A DNA stretch of 64,000 nt from Synanceia verrucosa (taxonomy: Eukaryota > Chordata > Actinopteri > Perciformes > Synanceiidae): the NCBI GenBank assembly GCA_029721515.1, contig CM056561.1:19752635-19816634 (forward strand), written 5' to 3'. Under the pieces are notes generated by a model. It did no database searches. It was given only the letters and a program-made list of their open reading frames with translations, and was not told where the DNA came from. Both the position numbers and the translations under genes were made by a program. Of this stretch, positions 45,701-56,364 are shown in pieces. How positions within the stretch are numbered: position 1 is the first letter of the stretch; each line of letters starts with the position of its first letter.

Positions 45701-48700
45701 GGTTAATGTGCTGTGTCCAAAAATGTCTGTAACTTTCTGAACCCAGTTATCTGACTTTCACGCTGTGATTGGCCATGTGTAATAGAGGTGAGAAAGCCTC
45801 TCTGTTTGCATTCTTTACACAACCATTTGTGGCACTATTTGAGCGAGTGCAACATTTTGAATGCCCCCCAGGAAAGACTGTCTGAAAATAGCATTTCAAA
45901 AGTGAGGGCAACATGTCCCTCCATTCCCTGTGGAAATTACGCCCTAGTAGAAATGAATTCAAGCTGAACATAGCTGCAGTTGTTTCACAGGCAAAGTACA
46001 AACTATTTACAGTCACCTTTCAAGCAAGGGCGAGTGTTTTGATAATCAAAGGGTCAAAAGATTGATTAACCCCTGTATGCAGCGGGATCAGTTGTTTTCA
46101 GGTGCACTGTTTTTAGGCCTCTGCATCAGACAAGCACAGAAATATTATATTTTAGCCGTTTTGCAACCTGCCTTGTCACTTTTCTCTGTGTCCTTAAATG
46201 AATGTTCAGAATGCTGTAAGAGGTTTATACAAAGATCATCCTTAAATAAGGTTGATTATTATGATTATTTTCAGTTTGAACAGTTAAAATGATTTCCATC
46301 AGTAATTACTGTCATCACACATCCAAGATGACTGACATATATAAGGCAAAAAAACACCTCAGATCTAGCAGCACATTATCTAAACCACTTTATTGGAAAT
46401 GAAAAAGCTGAAGGCTCCAAAAACTGTCAATTAAAATCACTGGGAAATATTGAGAATCTAATGGACATTTAGGAGCACATTATTTTCAAATGTTTTGGTT
46501 TTTAAGTGACTAATGGGGACATCAATTTATGAAATAGGTCCAGAATTGAGGGAGAAAACTGCAGATCCTCTGCTGTGTAATCACTAGAGACAACTCCTCA
46601 CTGTCAATGTACATCCATAAAAAAATGCTTGTTTTAGCCGCTGACAAGCTCAAACCACTATTATAAGAGAAATATTACTAGCAATAATACAACAACAAAG
46701 AGACTTGATCAAGAGAAAGCTATAGAAAAACATTTTCCATAGGGTCATTTCCATAATATTGTCCCTTATAGGCAGGTGATCGTGAGAAAGTACTACACTT
46801 TTTTAATGATGCGGCTGGTGATGTGCAGGAGTTAGAGCAATTTATTGATTGCTGAATTAGGGTGAAAGGCAAGTCTCCAGTTCATCACAGGGCACACAGA
46901 GACAGACAACCACTCACACTCACATTCACACCTACGGGCAATTTAAATTAACCAATTAACCTAATTCCCATGCATGTTTTTGGATGGTGGGAGGAAGCCG
47001 GGAGAACATGCAAACCCCACATCGAAAGGCCCCGGGCTGAGAATAGAACTGGGTATAGAACTCTGAGCCTGTAATGGCAAAAACACTGACAGTGAGGAGT
47101 AGCTTTAAGTGATTATGTTACAGCTGTCAGAAATATTGAAGTTACCTTTTAACTTATTTAAAACCTGTCGGGCTGCTCCACTTCAAAATGCAGAATTGAC
47201 TCTGAGAGTTCTGAAAAAAAAAAAAAACAGAAGAGCCCTGTCACTCACCTCAGGATAGGACCACTCAGGAGAGTAGTCAGTGACCATGAAGAGCCGGCCT
47301 GTTGCCTGAAGCATCCCCAGAGCCCCCTGGGCTACAGCTGCAGAGACCACCTCTGCTACATTCATGTAGGACAATGAGCCGGGCTCTCCTGTGTTTCCCC
47401 CTGCCACTGCCCCCCCACTCAGAGACTGGGGGCTGCAGCAGGGTTGAAGGCAGAGCTCTGAGGGGCTGTAGCCTGAGCCCCTGGCCCCTCCATCTTCCTG
47501 GCCTTGCTGGGGGGCCCCACCAGCTGTGCTCTGACTGTCGGAGCTGTGGGATGTGACTAGCTGGTGAGCATATAGGGCCCCTGCAGCTGACATGGCGGTT
47601 CCGCTGCCATCCACTGAGATGAAGTCATTGATGAGGTCAGAGAACTGGTTACCGAAAGAAATGTCAAAGTGATCCAGACTGATCTCCATGCCCGTCCCCC
47701 CTGCTCCTCCATTATTGGCTGCTCCACCCAGGCCTTGGTGGGTCCCAACAGCGTTGTAGAGTCCCTGGACCATACCCGTGCCTTGGAGGAGAGGCTGCAG
47801 CTGCTGTTGCTGCTGGGAGCGGTTGCTACCATCACTGTTGTTGCTGCCATTATGAATTGCTACTCCTTCTCCAGAGCCTCCAGTACCTCCCCCGCCACCG
47901 TCCGAGGCCTGCTGCAGGTAGTGCTCTGCTCCATCTCCATTTCCTGCCCCGCAGGCCTGAATGTGGTCTCCTGGCTTGAGTAGATTCTCGGCTCCATTCT
48001 CGGTGGCTCCTGCCTGAGCGGAGCTCACGTTGCCTGGTTGCTCTAGACCCACCACCTCCTCATGCTCAGTGCCCAGCCCAGGAAAACTCCCCTGGTATTG
48101 CAGCAGCTGGAGAGAGCCTGTCTGGCCGGGTCCCTCTGTGGGTGACCCTCCATTGCAGTTGGCCCTGTGCTGGGTCTGGTGGGCCTGGTGGTGATGGTGG
48201 AGGTGGCCGTTGCTGCCAGGGGAGTCTGTCTTCACCACCTGCAGCCCCATATAAGCTCCAGAGTCATGGGAGTTGTGCTCCATCAAATGTGTTTTCTGAC
48301 CCATGCTGGGCCTCCCCTGCTGAGCCTGGCCGCTCTGAGAGGAATCCTGGAGGAAGAAGCTGGGTGAACGACTCTGGTGTTGCATGTGAGGACTGGACAT
48401 GGCCTGACCATAGCTCACTGCAGTAGCACTGGAAGTATAGTCTTGCTTGGCATCAATTGCACTAAAATCCATCTGCTCCAGGGTGGTGCTGGGACTCAGG
48501 CCGCCACCAGAAGGCAGCAGGGTGCCTGCTGCAGTCAGAGTTAGGTTGCCCGGGCCTGAACCAGCACCAGATGACACAGACACCCCACTGCCACAGTTCA
48601 CCACCGGCCCCACCTGGTAGCCACTTTCTTTGGCCAGCTGCTGCTCAAAGGATGTGTCTTCTGTCTTGATATTCTTTACTAAAGCTGCGCTGAAGGTGTA

Positions 48701-51700
48701 GCCATTGTCTGACATTGTGGGGGAACGTTGTAAATTGCCATTGGTGCAGCTGCTGCCCCCGGAGGAGGATGATGTTGAGGAGGAGTTGCCCTCTGTCTTC
48801 ATTGCACTACCTCCATAGGTCTGGCCCTGTTTGGGGTTGTTCAGGAAGCAGTCGGGGTCAAAGTTCATATTGGTTTCTGGGATCTTGATGCTTCCAGCGT
48901 CCAGACTACTGGAGAGCACCAGCTCCTCAGACACCCCAGCTGAAGACAGCATGGATAGGCTGTCTCCTGCCACGGTAGTCCCAGGTTCCCCTACTCCTCC
49001 ACTGGGGAAGGCAAATTTGTGGCGGTCAGAGGCCACAGACAGTACCAAGCCCTGTGAGGTGGCATCCGCACCCATCAGGTGAGTGTTGGGACCCCCAGTG
49101 GGAGACATGCTGTAAACAGGGTCTCCAGTGACCTCAGACATGAACACACTCTGGGACAGGCCAGACATGACAGAGGCCACATGGCTCATCCCCGTCACCA
49201 CGGGGCTGTCGGCCATGTCTGGATCGCTATTGAGGCCGCTGCTGATGGACACGGGGGAGTTCTGTGTGGTGTCAGGGACTTCCACCTGGTTGGTGGACGA
49301 CACTTCCGTGCTGTTCTGGTGCAGCAGGACGGGCTTGTGGACTTTGCCGTTGCGTTTCTCCCTGGTGCTGCCACCTCCACCTCCTCCCCCAGAGCTTTTG
49401 CCTCCACCATGGGCACTGTGCTCGGTCTTCCCCTCTGACACGTCGTTGTTTTGCACTTCAGAGTGAGCACTGCTGTAGCCCCCCGAGCGGGGGTCCACCT
49501 TGGGAGAGATGATGCGATGTTTGGCACTGTTGCATTTGTGGTGCACACTGCTCCCTGCACCTATATGAGAATAAACAGAGGGGACAGACTTCAGAATCAG
49601 GCAATACCACTGTTCAAGTAGCAGAGGCAAAGATGTATGATCTGTTTTTGTATTTATTTCTGCTGGGATGATAACTAAACAGTGAGAAAAATGTATGATA
49701 AATTTTGCTGCAACTGGTGGTAATTTTTTTCAGGATTTAGTAAACCACTGCTCTATATTGTACTCCTGAGCAACAACCTACAGTGAAAGTACACAGCTAA
49801 CTCATTAGCATAACAGTGGGGAACAGCTGGACTCTTTCATATGGCCTCCGACACTGTTATCAGTAAACAAAGAATAATAAGCCAATAACCCTGAAACTTG
49901 ATTTCACGATAAATCGCCTACCAATAAAAGACCTCAACCACCTTCTGCCATATAACAAACAGTATCTTTATGGCCATTTTTATTTCTCTCCCTGAATTTT
50001 CCACTTCCCTCCCTCCTACCCACTAGCCCTTACCCAGGGTGCCCGTGCAGAGGCAGTTGTGAGTCCGGGGAGGTGGCTTAGTTTGGTGGCTGTCCAGAAT
50101 CTGTTGCACTAGCTGCTCCACTGAGAAGCCAGAGCTGCTGTTCCCATTGCTGCAAGTCCACTTGATGCCATGAACTGCCGGGAGAGAGGAGGAGACAGAG
50201 ACGTCAGCCAGCCCAACAGACCACCAGCCACGCCAACCCCCCCGCCCCACCCTCTGCTCTCCTCCTATCTGCCAGTACACATCGTGCTGCTCACCAGCCA
50301 CCGCTCTAACATGCCACAGTCACCATGGCACAATAGAGAAATTTTCTTTTTCTTTTTTTTTTCTGAAGCGAACCAAACAACACACTGACTGGCCTCAGTA
50401 AAATGATATAGTGGTTTCATTAGTTCCTCTATCATGTCTTTCCATATTGAACCATTACTATATATGATCACTTTAAACTCCAGTATCTTCTCTCCATTTC
50501 TGTCCTGTTTCTTCAGCCCAGAACTGAACAGCTACTTTTCTCACTGTGTACCTTCTGTAGCTCACTGCTCATTCCCTATCGTGCCCCCCATGTGTCACTA
50601 TCTGTTGCCACTCTGTGGCCTCCTCTCTATGAGTGCTGCTGAAGGTTACAGCAAGCCCAATCCTTCCACCCTCCACTCTTACCACCACCTATGACTGTTC
50701 TGACAAAGAAAGCCTCTAGGGACGAACGTCACCTAGCTGCAGCTGCTAGATCTGCACCAAGGGAAAAAACGAATGGCTTTCTCCTGTAAAGCCACACTCT
50801 TTGCCTCAGTCACACATCGCTAGCAACCCCTAATACTTTTCACCGCTCCACTTGCTAACCAGCCACTGCTTTTTGATGAGACAGATAGTGGTTTCAGGGG
50901 CTGAAAGGTGGTAGGAGATGCCACTGAGTGCTACAGCGCTCAGGCTCTCAACCAGAGAAAAAGGTAATATGTGAGAAGCGAAGCATATTTAGACTATCAA
51001 ACAAAATCAAGCCTTCTTTAATTCAAGTTCCCTTCACTTCAGTACCTCCTTCAGTTAATATGCAAGAGGAGAAGCGAGAGACAGAGAGAGAAAATCAGCG
51101 AGAATTTGCTTAGCGCAAGTCTGTTTGCATATGAGATAAAAGGAGATGAAAACAGCCGTAAGTGGACGAGGGTAATGCAGATTAAAGACAGAGTGAGTCA
51201 AAGCAAAGTGAAAAAAGCTGGGATTGGATGACTGTGATAAGGATCTGACTTGAAAGCCTGAAGATGCTTCGGCAGATGAGGGGCTGGTCACCAGCAGATG
51301 TCAGCAGAACTGCTGTGATCAAGCAGAGATCATATACGCTCCACAGACACCTCACTTTGGCAGGTTATGGAAACATAAACAGGATTCATTTTGATCTGGA
51401 ATAAAGTCTGATTTGTTCATCTGTTAATCTACTGAGTGAGCTGAAAAAAAGGATGATTGGACACCAGATGTGACAGGGAACTTTATTCTAATAATTACTG
51501 TGCAAATAATTGTCTGGAGCTTCTGTTAGACAGTGTGGCTTGGGTAGCCACAAATGAGATGATGCTAATAATACTGACACAGACATGATAGAGCCTCAGG
51601 AACACTAAAAACGCTGTCATGAATCCTTTTCTGTGACAGAGCCAGTGGGGAGGCTGCAGGACAGAAGAGCATCCGTTCTGCTCTTCTGACTCATGAAAGG

Positions 51701-54547
51701 GTGACGCAGCAAGAGTGAGACGCAACAAGCTTCCATCCACCATGTAGTGCCATCCCTGTTTGTCCAAACAAGCTCGGCCCTCGTCACGGAGACGGGGGAC
51801 GTCACCACCCGGAGGCTCCGGGTTGTTGACGTACAGTTACTGCCGTGCCTGCTTGTCTACTCGTCTCACAGAGGGTTATGTTCCAAAGCAGATGTGACGG
51901 CAGCAGCACCACTGGGTTTAATCCCAGTGGCAGCAACAAGCAGAGGCACCAAGCGGCAACCCAGTCACATCATCATCCCGATGACTGTGTCCTGTCACAG
52001 AGCAGCATCACGCAGCTGTAATGACAAACACAGCTGATCTGCAGGACACACGCACATCCCATCTAACACCTCCCGGACTCTTGGGCTCTATATGGGACCA
52101 TGGAGTACAATAGTTTACATGATGGCCAGCCCTCTCTGTCTAGCCTGGAGACAAGCCCTCTGTCTCTCTAAGTGTTTGTTAATCCTGCTCATACGCTATC
52201 TGTCAGCAGGCTGGGGGCATAGCTGGGGAGAGAGCTGCATGCTTATAGCATCAGATCAAAAGAGTGAATCAAACTGGCTGCCTTGTCTATGGAACTGTAG
52301 CGTGACTGAGTAGTGGTGCCACTCCTTTGCTCCCTCGCTTTCTCATCAAACACCGCGGGGCGTTAAGGAGCACTGAGGTCAGACAAGGCCGTGTTTCACA
52401 GGGCTTATATTTGAACCACCACGTGCAAGCATCCGTGCATGTGAAAGTTTTTGCAATATGTGTGTATGTGTGTGTGTGTTTGTCGTGGGGAGACAGAATA
52501 AGCTCAACTGATCCATGAAATCCACATTTTTCCTTTGTTGTTTTTTTTTTCTCCCCGTATCATTAGAGGTGTCAAATGGTTTGTGCGCTGAAATATCGTG
52601 AAGAGAATAACAAAAGGGAAGACGGAAGAGGGCAATTATATCGCAAAAGTTGCCAATGCTCTGGAAAAATAACTTTTTGACATTAAACTAAAAGGTTCAC
52701 AGGCTGACAAAAAAATCATCTCATGAAACTCGAACCATCATCCTTATATGTAAGAATTTCTCAACATGCAGTCACACACTTGTGCGAAACATCTTGTATT
52801 CTGCACATGGTTTTGCACATTCCTGATAAAAGGGGAATGGAAATGTGTCCTGCCAGTTTATCTTGAGGATGTTCTGTGGCATACAAAAACCATCAATAGC
52901 ACTGCACACATAATAACATTCCTATGCAATGCTCAATGCTATGCCAAAAAAACACCTACTAAGCAGATGCAAGTGGCATTTTCTAAGATATAGGTCAGGC
53001 TGGGTAATAAATGCACTGTATGTTAAGAGCTAATGTATAATTTAAGATTAAATAATGCATGTATAATATAGCATGACTTCATCTTGATTCCCATGTTGAA
53101 TTATGGGGTGTTGCTGTCTCACAAAACCACAAGATGGCAATGTTGCTCCATCTCTGAGCTTGTGTTGACATGCTGGTGGCTTCAGGAGGAAGAGAGGACA
53201 GAGCAAAAGGACAGGAAGCAGGAGAGGTTTTTTTTTTTGCTCTTTATGTAGCCCCCTCATGTAGCCTGACAGCTAGAAGGCATCTCACACTCTCACCCTC
53301 TTTGTCCCAACAACTCCCAAAGTTAATGACTTTACGCATTACTGCAAATGGTGCTTGGTTTTTTTTTTTACATTAAGCCTCAGATCTAATGAATACAGTA
53401 GACTGTTGTTGTTCAGTGGCTGTCCTGAGGTAAGGCTTCATGTTTAAATATGCCCTTAAAGTAATAGAGGGCCAAGCAGTGGAGGAGGGTAACAATATAT
53501 TGTAGCTGAGAAGAAGCCCTCAGTGATGGTCTGGACTGCCTTGTCAGTATGCAGCCAGCACATGCGTGTGCACTTGTAAAGCTGCTGACACGTTCCTCTT
53601 TACCTGGTCACATCTCCAATAATTGGCCAGTGGAATATCAGTCACAGCACTGCCGGCCCCTGCCAGACACACAGCGAATCACTGCATGGTTGTTAAAAGG
53701 TATCTTAACAGCTGCCTGAAAGATTTCCAATGCCCCCACAAGGTCCCCATTTGGCTATTATCATCATCATCAGACAAACCCTGACTTTTTCCAAAACATT
53801 GCCTCAATCTTTGTGCAGGTTTTAGAGACTCATTTAAACACATAGGACACCTCGCACAGCATTAGTAAAGCTGATAACAACAGGCAGGGATCAATCCATT
53901 GATGGGGGGAGAGAGAGCCAGAGAAAGGGGTGGAGGTGGGGATTTCTGGTGAGTCAGACATTTCTTGCTCCCACGCACTCACATGAATCAATAACCAGCT
54001 TGCTGCCCACCTCTGCCTTGACTTCCTTTCCCGGGCCAGAGAGAAGGCACACCCTCAGCCTGAGCCAGAGTGGTGCCAGAGGTCTTGGGGAAGTACTGAA
54101 CTTTGACCCCTAACTAGCAGACGGCTCCAGGAGGAGTGCACACTCATGCAACAACGTAGGAACACTGGCCGAAGATGCTCTCTGACTGAGGTGCTGAGGG
54201 CACTTAGTGTACCAGCCATCAGCAAATAGGACTCGACATTACATCCTCAGACAAAAACAACAAGCACTATGTTTAGCCTTCCCATGCATGTAGACATATA
54301 AAGACCATTAAGGCCTTTTTAGAGGAGACAGCAACTGTTTATATTGATGGCTATCAATCAAAGTAGAGACTGAGGAAGTTTTCAAATACTCACACATGGG
54401 CTTGAGCTGGCCGATCAGCTCCTCCTTCGTCCACTTGGCCCACTCCTTCTTGTCTGTGTTGATGGAGCACAGGATCGGACCACATGGTTTACCGCAATCC
54501 TCAATGGCTGGAACATTCAAATAGTGGACGAGCACGATATCAGGGTT
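24852..54547 (-). CDS. camta1: camta1, calmodulin-binding transcription activator 1 (5' part outside window)
   Basis: Minus-strand exons: 54547-54394, 50174-50034, 49560-47249, 44612-44486, 44133-43999, 33076-32892, 32663-32482, 32383-32305, 32172-31824, 31725-31250, 30764-30586, 29785-29542, 28725-28654, 28278-28079, 27377-27303, optional 26951-26921, and last exon from 24915. Either splice form gives 4974 nt, 1657 residues in this window, with every junction in frame. Domain order: end of the CG-1 DNA-binding domain, long Ser/Gly-rich transactivation region, TIG domain, ankyrin repeats, Ser-rich linker, IQ calmodulin-binding motifs, short variable tail. Most exons align closely with human CAMTA1 from memory, and less well with CAMTA2. 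CAMTA1 is a nuclear regulator enriched in brain. Whether this is a teleost a or b copy cannot be decided here. Confidence 0.95.
25735..26026. mobile_element. Inverted-repeat element with telomere-like GGTTAG core
   Basis: The left end TTGTACAGCTATCTTGGTGA and the reverse complement of the right end TTGTACAGCTATACTTTTGA are inverted copies, both continuing GGAC. It is flanked on both sides by (TG)n. The core carries many GGTTAGGGT-like repeats and GTGAGGACATTTTTG repeats. It resembles a small repeat common in teleost introns; no coding capacity. Confidence 0.65.
26753..26886. repeat. Purine-rich (GA)n tract
   Basis: Two GA-rich blocks separated by a short AT-rich piece. In the camta1 transcript this is a CU-rich run, starting about 35 nt downstream of the micro-exon donor. 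Confidence 0.9.
26921..26951 (-). CDS. camta1: camta1 alternative 31-nt micro-exon
   Basis: 31 nt between an unusual acceptor (TTTATGCCAAG) and donor GTGAGT. It completes the split codon as Ser and reads SPLMDHRLFKR; human CAMTA1 ends SPLVDHRLYKRSERIEKGQG-T, as recalled. Because 31 is not a multiple of three, inclusion changes the frame of the last exon. Confidence 0.85.
27303..27377 (-). CDS. camta1: camta1 exon, last constitutive exon before the variable tail
   Basis: 75 nt, acceptor TTTTTGCAG, donor GTAGAC. It reads GSLLTKRQDQAARKIMRFLR and RCRH, with the last two bases (AG) of a split codon. That codon becomes Ser if the micro-exon follows or Arg if it is skipped. Confidence 0.95.
27660..27697. 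repeat. Perfect 13-bp inverted repeat with 12-nt loop
   Basis: ATGTTAATTTACT and AGTAAATTAACAT are exact reverse complements separated by ACTGTTAACGTT. It lies in a camta1 intron and could be the centre of a small transposon or a hairpin. Confidence 0.8.
28079..28278 (-). CDS. camta1: camta1 exon, IQ motifs
   Basis: 200 nt, acceptor TTGGCAG, donor GTAGAC. It reads YALYKKMTQAAILIQSKFRS, then SRRAAVLIQQYYRSYKEFGR and LVQHKLR, two further IQ motifs. Confidence 0.95.
28654..28725 (-). CDS. camta1: camta1 exon, IQ motif (72 nt)
   Basis: Acceptor CTCCAACAG, donor GTAGGC, phase 0 at both ends. It reads GRPLREQQEVAAAVIQRCYK then KYKQ, an IQ motif for calmodulin. Confidence 0.95.
29542..29785 (-). 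CDS. camta1: camta1 exon, first IQ-type motif
   Basis: 244 nt, acceptor TTCCTTAG, donor GTACAG. It contains LYNEPLTPSSNPSLSPGGSP, PSPADWSEFINAS, and QRELYEAARLVQTAFRKYK, which begins the calmodulin-binding part. Confidence 0.95.
30586..30764 (-). CDS. camta1: camta1 exon, MMTLAEHIIEATPERIK segment
   Basis: 179 nt, acceptor CAAAACAG, donor GTAAGG. It reads ANMMTLAEHIIEATPERIKR, then NWLANYLGDVEQLPS, matching human MMTLAEHIIEATPDRIKQ. Confidence 0.95.
31250..31725 (-). CDS. camta1: camta1 exon, Ser-rich linker
   Basis: 476 nt, acceptor TTTTTGCAG, donor GTGAGT. It starts LRRPRSEPSNYYSSEGQRDL, and has AKKHKPNPELFQTRP, KLVNRLRQREQLGMLVMADR and ends QMDDLQ, aligning with human. The KKHK stretch is a possible nuclear localisation signal. 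Confidence 0.95.
31824..32172 (-). CDS. camta1: camta1 exon, ankyrin repeats 2-3, with a GC donor
   Basis: 349 nt, acceptor CCATGCAG. It reads MWACALGHLEAAVVLYKWDR, then SIARSRGHTKLAECLEQLQ, then a Pro/Thr-rich linker. The donor is CCAG|GCAAGT, a GC rather than GT 5' splice site. The frame with the next exon (P-D-LRRPRSEPS, human P-E-LRRPRSEPS) fixes this boundary. Confidence 0.9.
32305..32383 (-). CDS. camta1: camta1 exon, ankyrin linker (79 nt)
   Basis: Acceptor CGTCCAG, donor GTAAGA. It reads RTKHADSIDLELEVDPLNVD and ends HFSCTPL, identical or nearly so to human. Confidence 0.95.
32482..32663 (-). CDS. camta1: camta1 exon, ankyrin repeat 1
   Basis: 182 nt, acceptor TGGTCAG, donor GTAAGA. 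It reads TQASSSFESRVVVVCEKMMS..., then FRGMTLLHLAAGQGYATLIQ, an ankyrin repeat (TLLHLAA core). Confidence 0.95.
32892..33076 (-). CDS. camta1: camta1 exon, coiled segment with polyglycine run
   Basis: 185 nt, acceptor GCCTAG, donor GTAAAA. It reads DNQFRMSILERLEQMERRMA, a short helix, then a Ser/Gly linker with 16 consecutive Gly residues (32957-32910) and NNSQSQ. Human CAMTA1 has a Gly/Ser linker here but, as recalled, no such pure run. Confidence 0.95.
36868..36930 (+). repeat. Fragment of a common fish interspersed repeat
   Basis: CATCCATCTGCTATACAGCT followed by TATCCTGTTCAGGGTCGC is the familiar head of a widespread teleost repeat (CATCCATTTTCTATACCGCT type). A segment resembling the later part of the same repeat is at 46850-47045. 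Confidence 0.5.
37232..37495. mobile_element. piggyBac-type MITE flanked by TTAA
   Basis: TTAA is present at both ends. The inner ends TCCTGTGGGTCCTATG and, on the opposite strand, CCCTTTAGGTCCTGAG match at most positions, as in fish piggyBac elements. An inner palindrome GATCACGC-CA-GCGTGATC is at 37251-37268. No transposase. Confidence 0.6.
41040..41560. promoter_or_regulatory. Intronic CpG-rich block, possible alternative camta1 promoter
   Basis: About 40 CpG in 520 bases, against very few in the surrounding intron. A minus-strand donor GCAG|GTACGG lies at 41523 and could join a new first exon to the exon at 33076, whose codon 6 is Met (MSILERLEQ). Such a transcript would lack the CG-1 and TIG domains and keep the ankyrin and IQ parts. 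Promoter activity is inferred only. Confidence 0.4.
42701..42734. repeat. (CA)n microsatellite
   Basis: About 16 CA units with one interruption, in a camta1 intron. Confidence 0.95.
43999..44133 (-). CDS. camta1: camta1 exon, TIG domain second half
   Basis: 135 nt, acceptor CTCTCCAG, donor GTAGGT. It reads AHDTGLVTLQVAVSNQIISN, then VVFEYKARALPSLPSSQHDW, closing the TIG domain. Confidence 0.95.
44486..44612 (-). CDS. camta1: camta1 exon, TIG domain first half
   Basis: 127 nt, acceptor TATTCAG, donor GTAAGA. It reads GGVKVLITGPWQEASSNYSC..., then PGVLRCYCP, the start of the immunoglobulin-like TIG/IPT fold. Confidence 0.95.
44613..47248 (-). other. camta1: camta1 intron before the TIG exons
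   Basis: A 2.6-kb intron. Apart from the repeat at 46850-47045, no feature could be supported. Confidence 0.5.
46850..47045 (+). repeat. Common teleost interspersed repeat (CACCTACGGGCAATTTA type)
   Basis: The order GTCTCCAGTTCATCACAGGG, ACTCACATTCACACCTACGG, CCAATTAACCTAATTCCCAT and GGAGGAAGCCGGGAGAACAT is that of a very abundant fish repeat, probably derived from a non-LTR or DNA element. Confidence 0.65.
47249..49560 (-). CDS. camta1: camta1 large exon, transactivation region
   Basis: A single 2312-nt exon, acceptor TCATATAG, donor GTGAGT. It starts GAGSSVHHKCNSAKHRIISP, holds the CAMTA1 landmarks PETNMNFDPDCFLNNPKQGQ, SLSPSTTLEQMDFSAID, LDHFDISFGNQFSDLINDF and ends VTDYSPEWSYPE. It is low-complexity (Ser, Gly, Gln, His runs) between these blocks, longer than the human counterpart, and expected to be disordered and to activate transcription. 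Confidence 0.95.
50034..50174 (-). CDS. camta1: camta1 exon, CG-1 boundary and conserved helix
   Basis: Acceptor CCCGGCAG, donor GTAAGG, 141 nt. It reads FHGIKWTCSNGNSSSGFSVE and continues QLVQQILDSHQTKP and HNCLCTG, as in human CAMTA1. Confidence 0.95.
50175..54393 (-). other. camta1: camta1 intron, nothing recognised
   Basis: A 4.2-kb intron between the two CG-1-side exons. Open frames within it (for example 51747-52037) lack splice sites or similarity. Confidence 0.5.
54394..54547 (-). CDS. camta1: camta1 exon, end of CG-1 DNA-binding domain
   Basis: Acceptor CCCCACAG, donor GTGAGT. It reads NPDIVLVHYLNVPAIEDCGK..., then KKEWAKWTKEELIGQLKPM, nearly identical to human CAMTA1. The preceding CG-1 exons (ending CYWLLQ in human) were not found up to base 64000. 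Confidence 0.95.
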
Positions 54548-56295
54548 CTGTGGGGGATGCAGAGAGAAGGAGACTTTAGGGCTATTCTGTCTAAGAGGGT
54601 GGTTTCTTCAGGATAAAAATGCAAAAAGTGGTAGTGTGACACTGTGTAGATGCTACAACTCAGCTGTGAGGGCTTGGAACTTCCAGCTGGCTTGCGAGAA
54701 GTAAAATGCTGCTGAACTATTAACCCTATTACCCTACACACACACACAAACAGAGCACAAGAACAGAGGAGTAAATGCACAACCCAAAACACAACCAGAG
54801 AGCAGAAATCTACTATAATCTCACCCATTATGTGACTGAAGTGTATCGCAGAATGTGTGGATGTGTATACTAGTGTGTGGATTTCTATGTGCATATGTGC
54901 AATAATTACAATGTTTGCTCGGGTAACACATTCATGGCATTTTGTCAAGTCCTCCCACATGGTGAGTTGATGCCCTCAATTAACTCTGCCTGTATTTACC
55001 AAGTCAAAACTCAACAATTTGCAGACTGCAAATTGTTACTGGGTTACCTCGGCAAATTCCCTAAATTGACGGCTTATGAATAATAGGTGGCGTTTAAAGT
55101 AATGTTGTGTTGGCGTGAAAGAAAAAAAAACATCAATTCGTTTCTGTAATCATGAAAAGCTTTGATTACCGAGCACAAGGAATGCTCCCGTTTCACTCCT
55201 TATCGCTTCTAATTTATCATAAACATCCAGGTTGCCATGGAGCCACACAAGCCTAACAATATACTGACACACAGGATACAAATTGAAGCTGCACTGATTA
55301 TAACCTGTGCAGCCAAATATAGGCAGTATACAGTATATAAAAGAATAGATTGTCATCCAATGGATGGAGAACACAAGTAAAGGGATGCACGCAAAACCAC
55401 ACGCCTGTACTCGCAGCTAAACAACATGCAAGAATCAAACAAAGCAACAGAGAACTTGATAGAGAAAAAAATGCTGTGACAACATGTGTGTGTGACTGCG
55501 GTTTGAAGCTTCATCAGTACTAAGTGGCAAATAAATCAGAGCGCAGCTACTGTAGGTCTGTGCTCCCTCTCAGTGTGTACCATTAATCTACGACTACACC
55601 CCCACCCTCCCTTCTCCCTCTCCCCTTTCATCAGACAGGGGTGTGGTTGGGGGCAAAACACATCCAAAGAAACAATCACTTCTTCTGGAAAACATTCCAA
55701 ACGTACCAACAATGACGACCAGCATCTCAATGTGCTTGTGGCACCTACAGGCTCCGGTAGGGGACAGGAACCAGACTGTATGTAAAGCAGGAGTCTCAGG
55801 AGGACACAGATGACCTCCCTCTAACATTTCCACCAGGAGTTGGACATCGTAGTATGTTAGCTCACTGCTTTTCTTGTCCCCTGTCATTGGTATGGACACT
55901 AGGCGACTAGAGGACTGCTGCCCTGTTTGGATGGAAATGGCATGGGGCGGTGTGCGATGCTCCCAGATGGCATCACCAGCTGTGTCAATAGCTAAGAGAT
56001 GCCCTCCATCTTAACTCGGAATGCCGACTGTAGACGGCTTCATTCAATTACGATTGTGCCTAAGCGCACTGTATGTAGATATATGGGTGTGCAGGCGGAA
56101 GGGAACGTGCACAGACATACAATTATTCAAACACAAGTGTGTGGACACACACAAACAGACTGAGCAAGGACAAACTAATTTGCATACTGTAACAGACATA
56201 CAGTATATCCTCACACGACACACAACGGGTTGGCTTTACACACATGGATACACACATCTTCCAGCACCCACACTCCCAGCTGTTTCCTACCTTTT

Positions 56296-56297
<2 letters not shown>

Positions 56298-56359
<62 letters not shown>

Positions 56360-56364
56360 CACAC
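56298..56364. repeat. (AC)n microsatellite, over 30 units
   Basis: A nearly perfect AC run with one ACGC interruption near its end. Confidence 0.95.

Noticed and set aside
49195..49560. 121-residue minus-strand frame and several plus-strand frames between 47302 and 49512
   Set aside because: Shadows of the camta1 transactivation exon, which has clear family similarity in the other frame.
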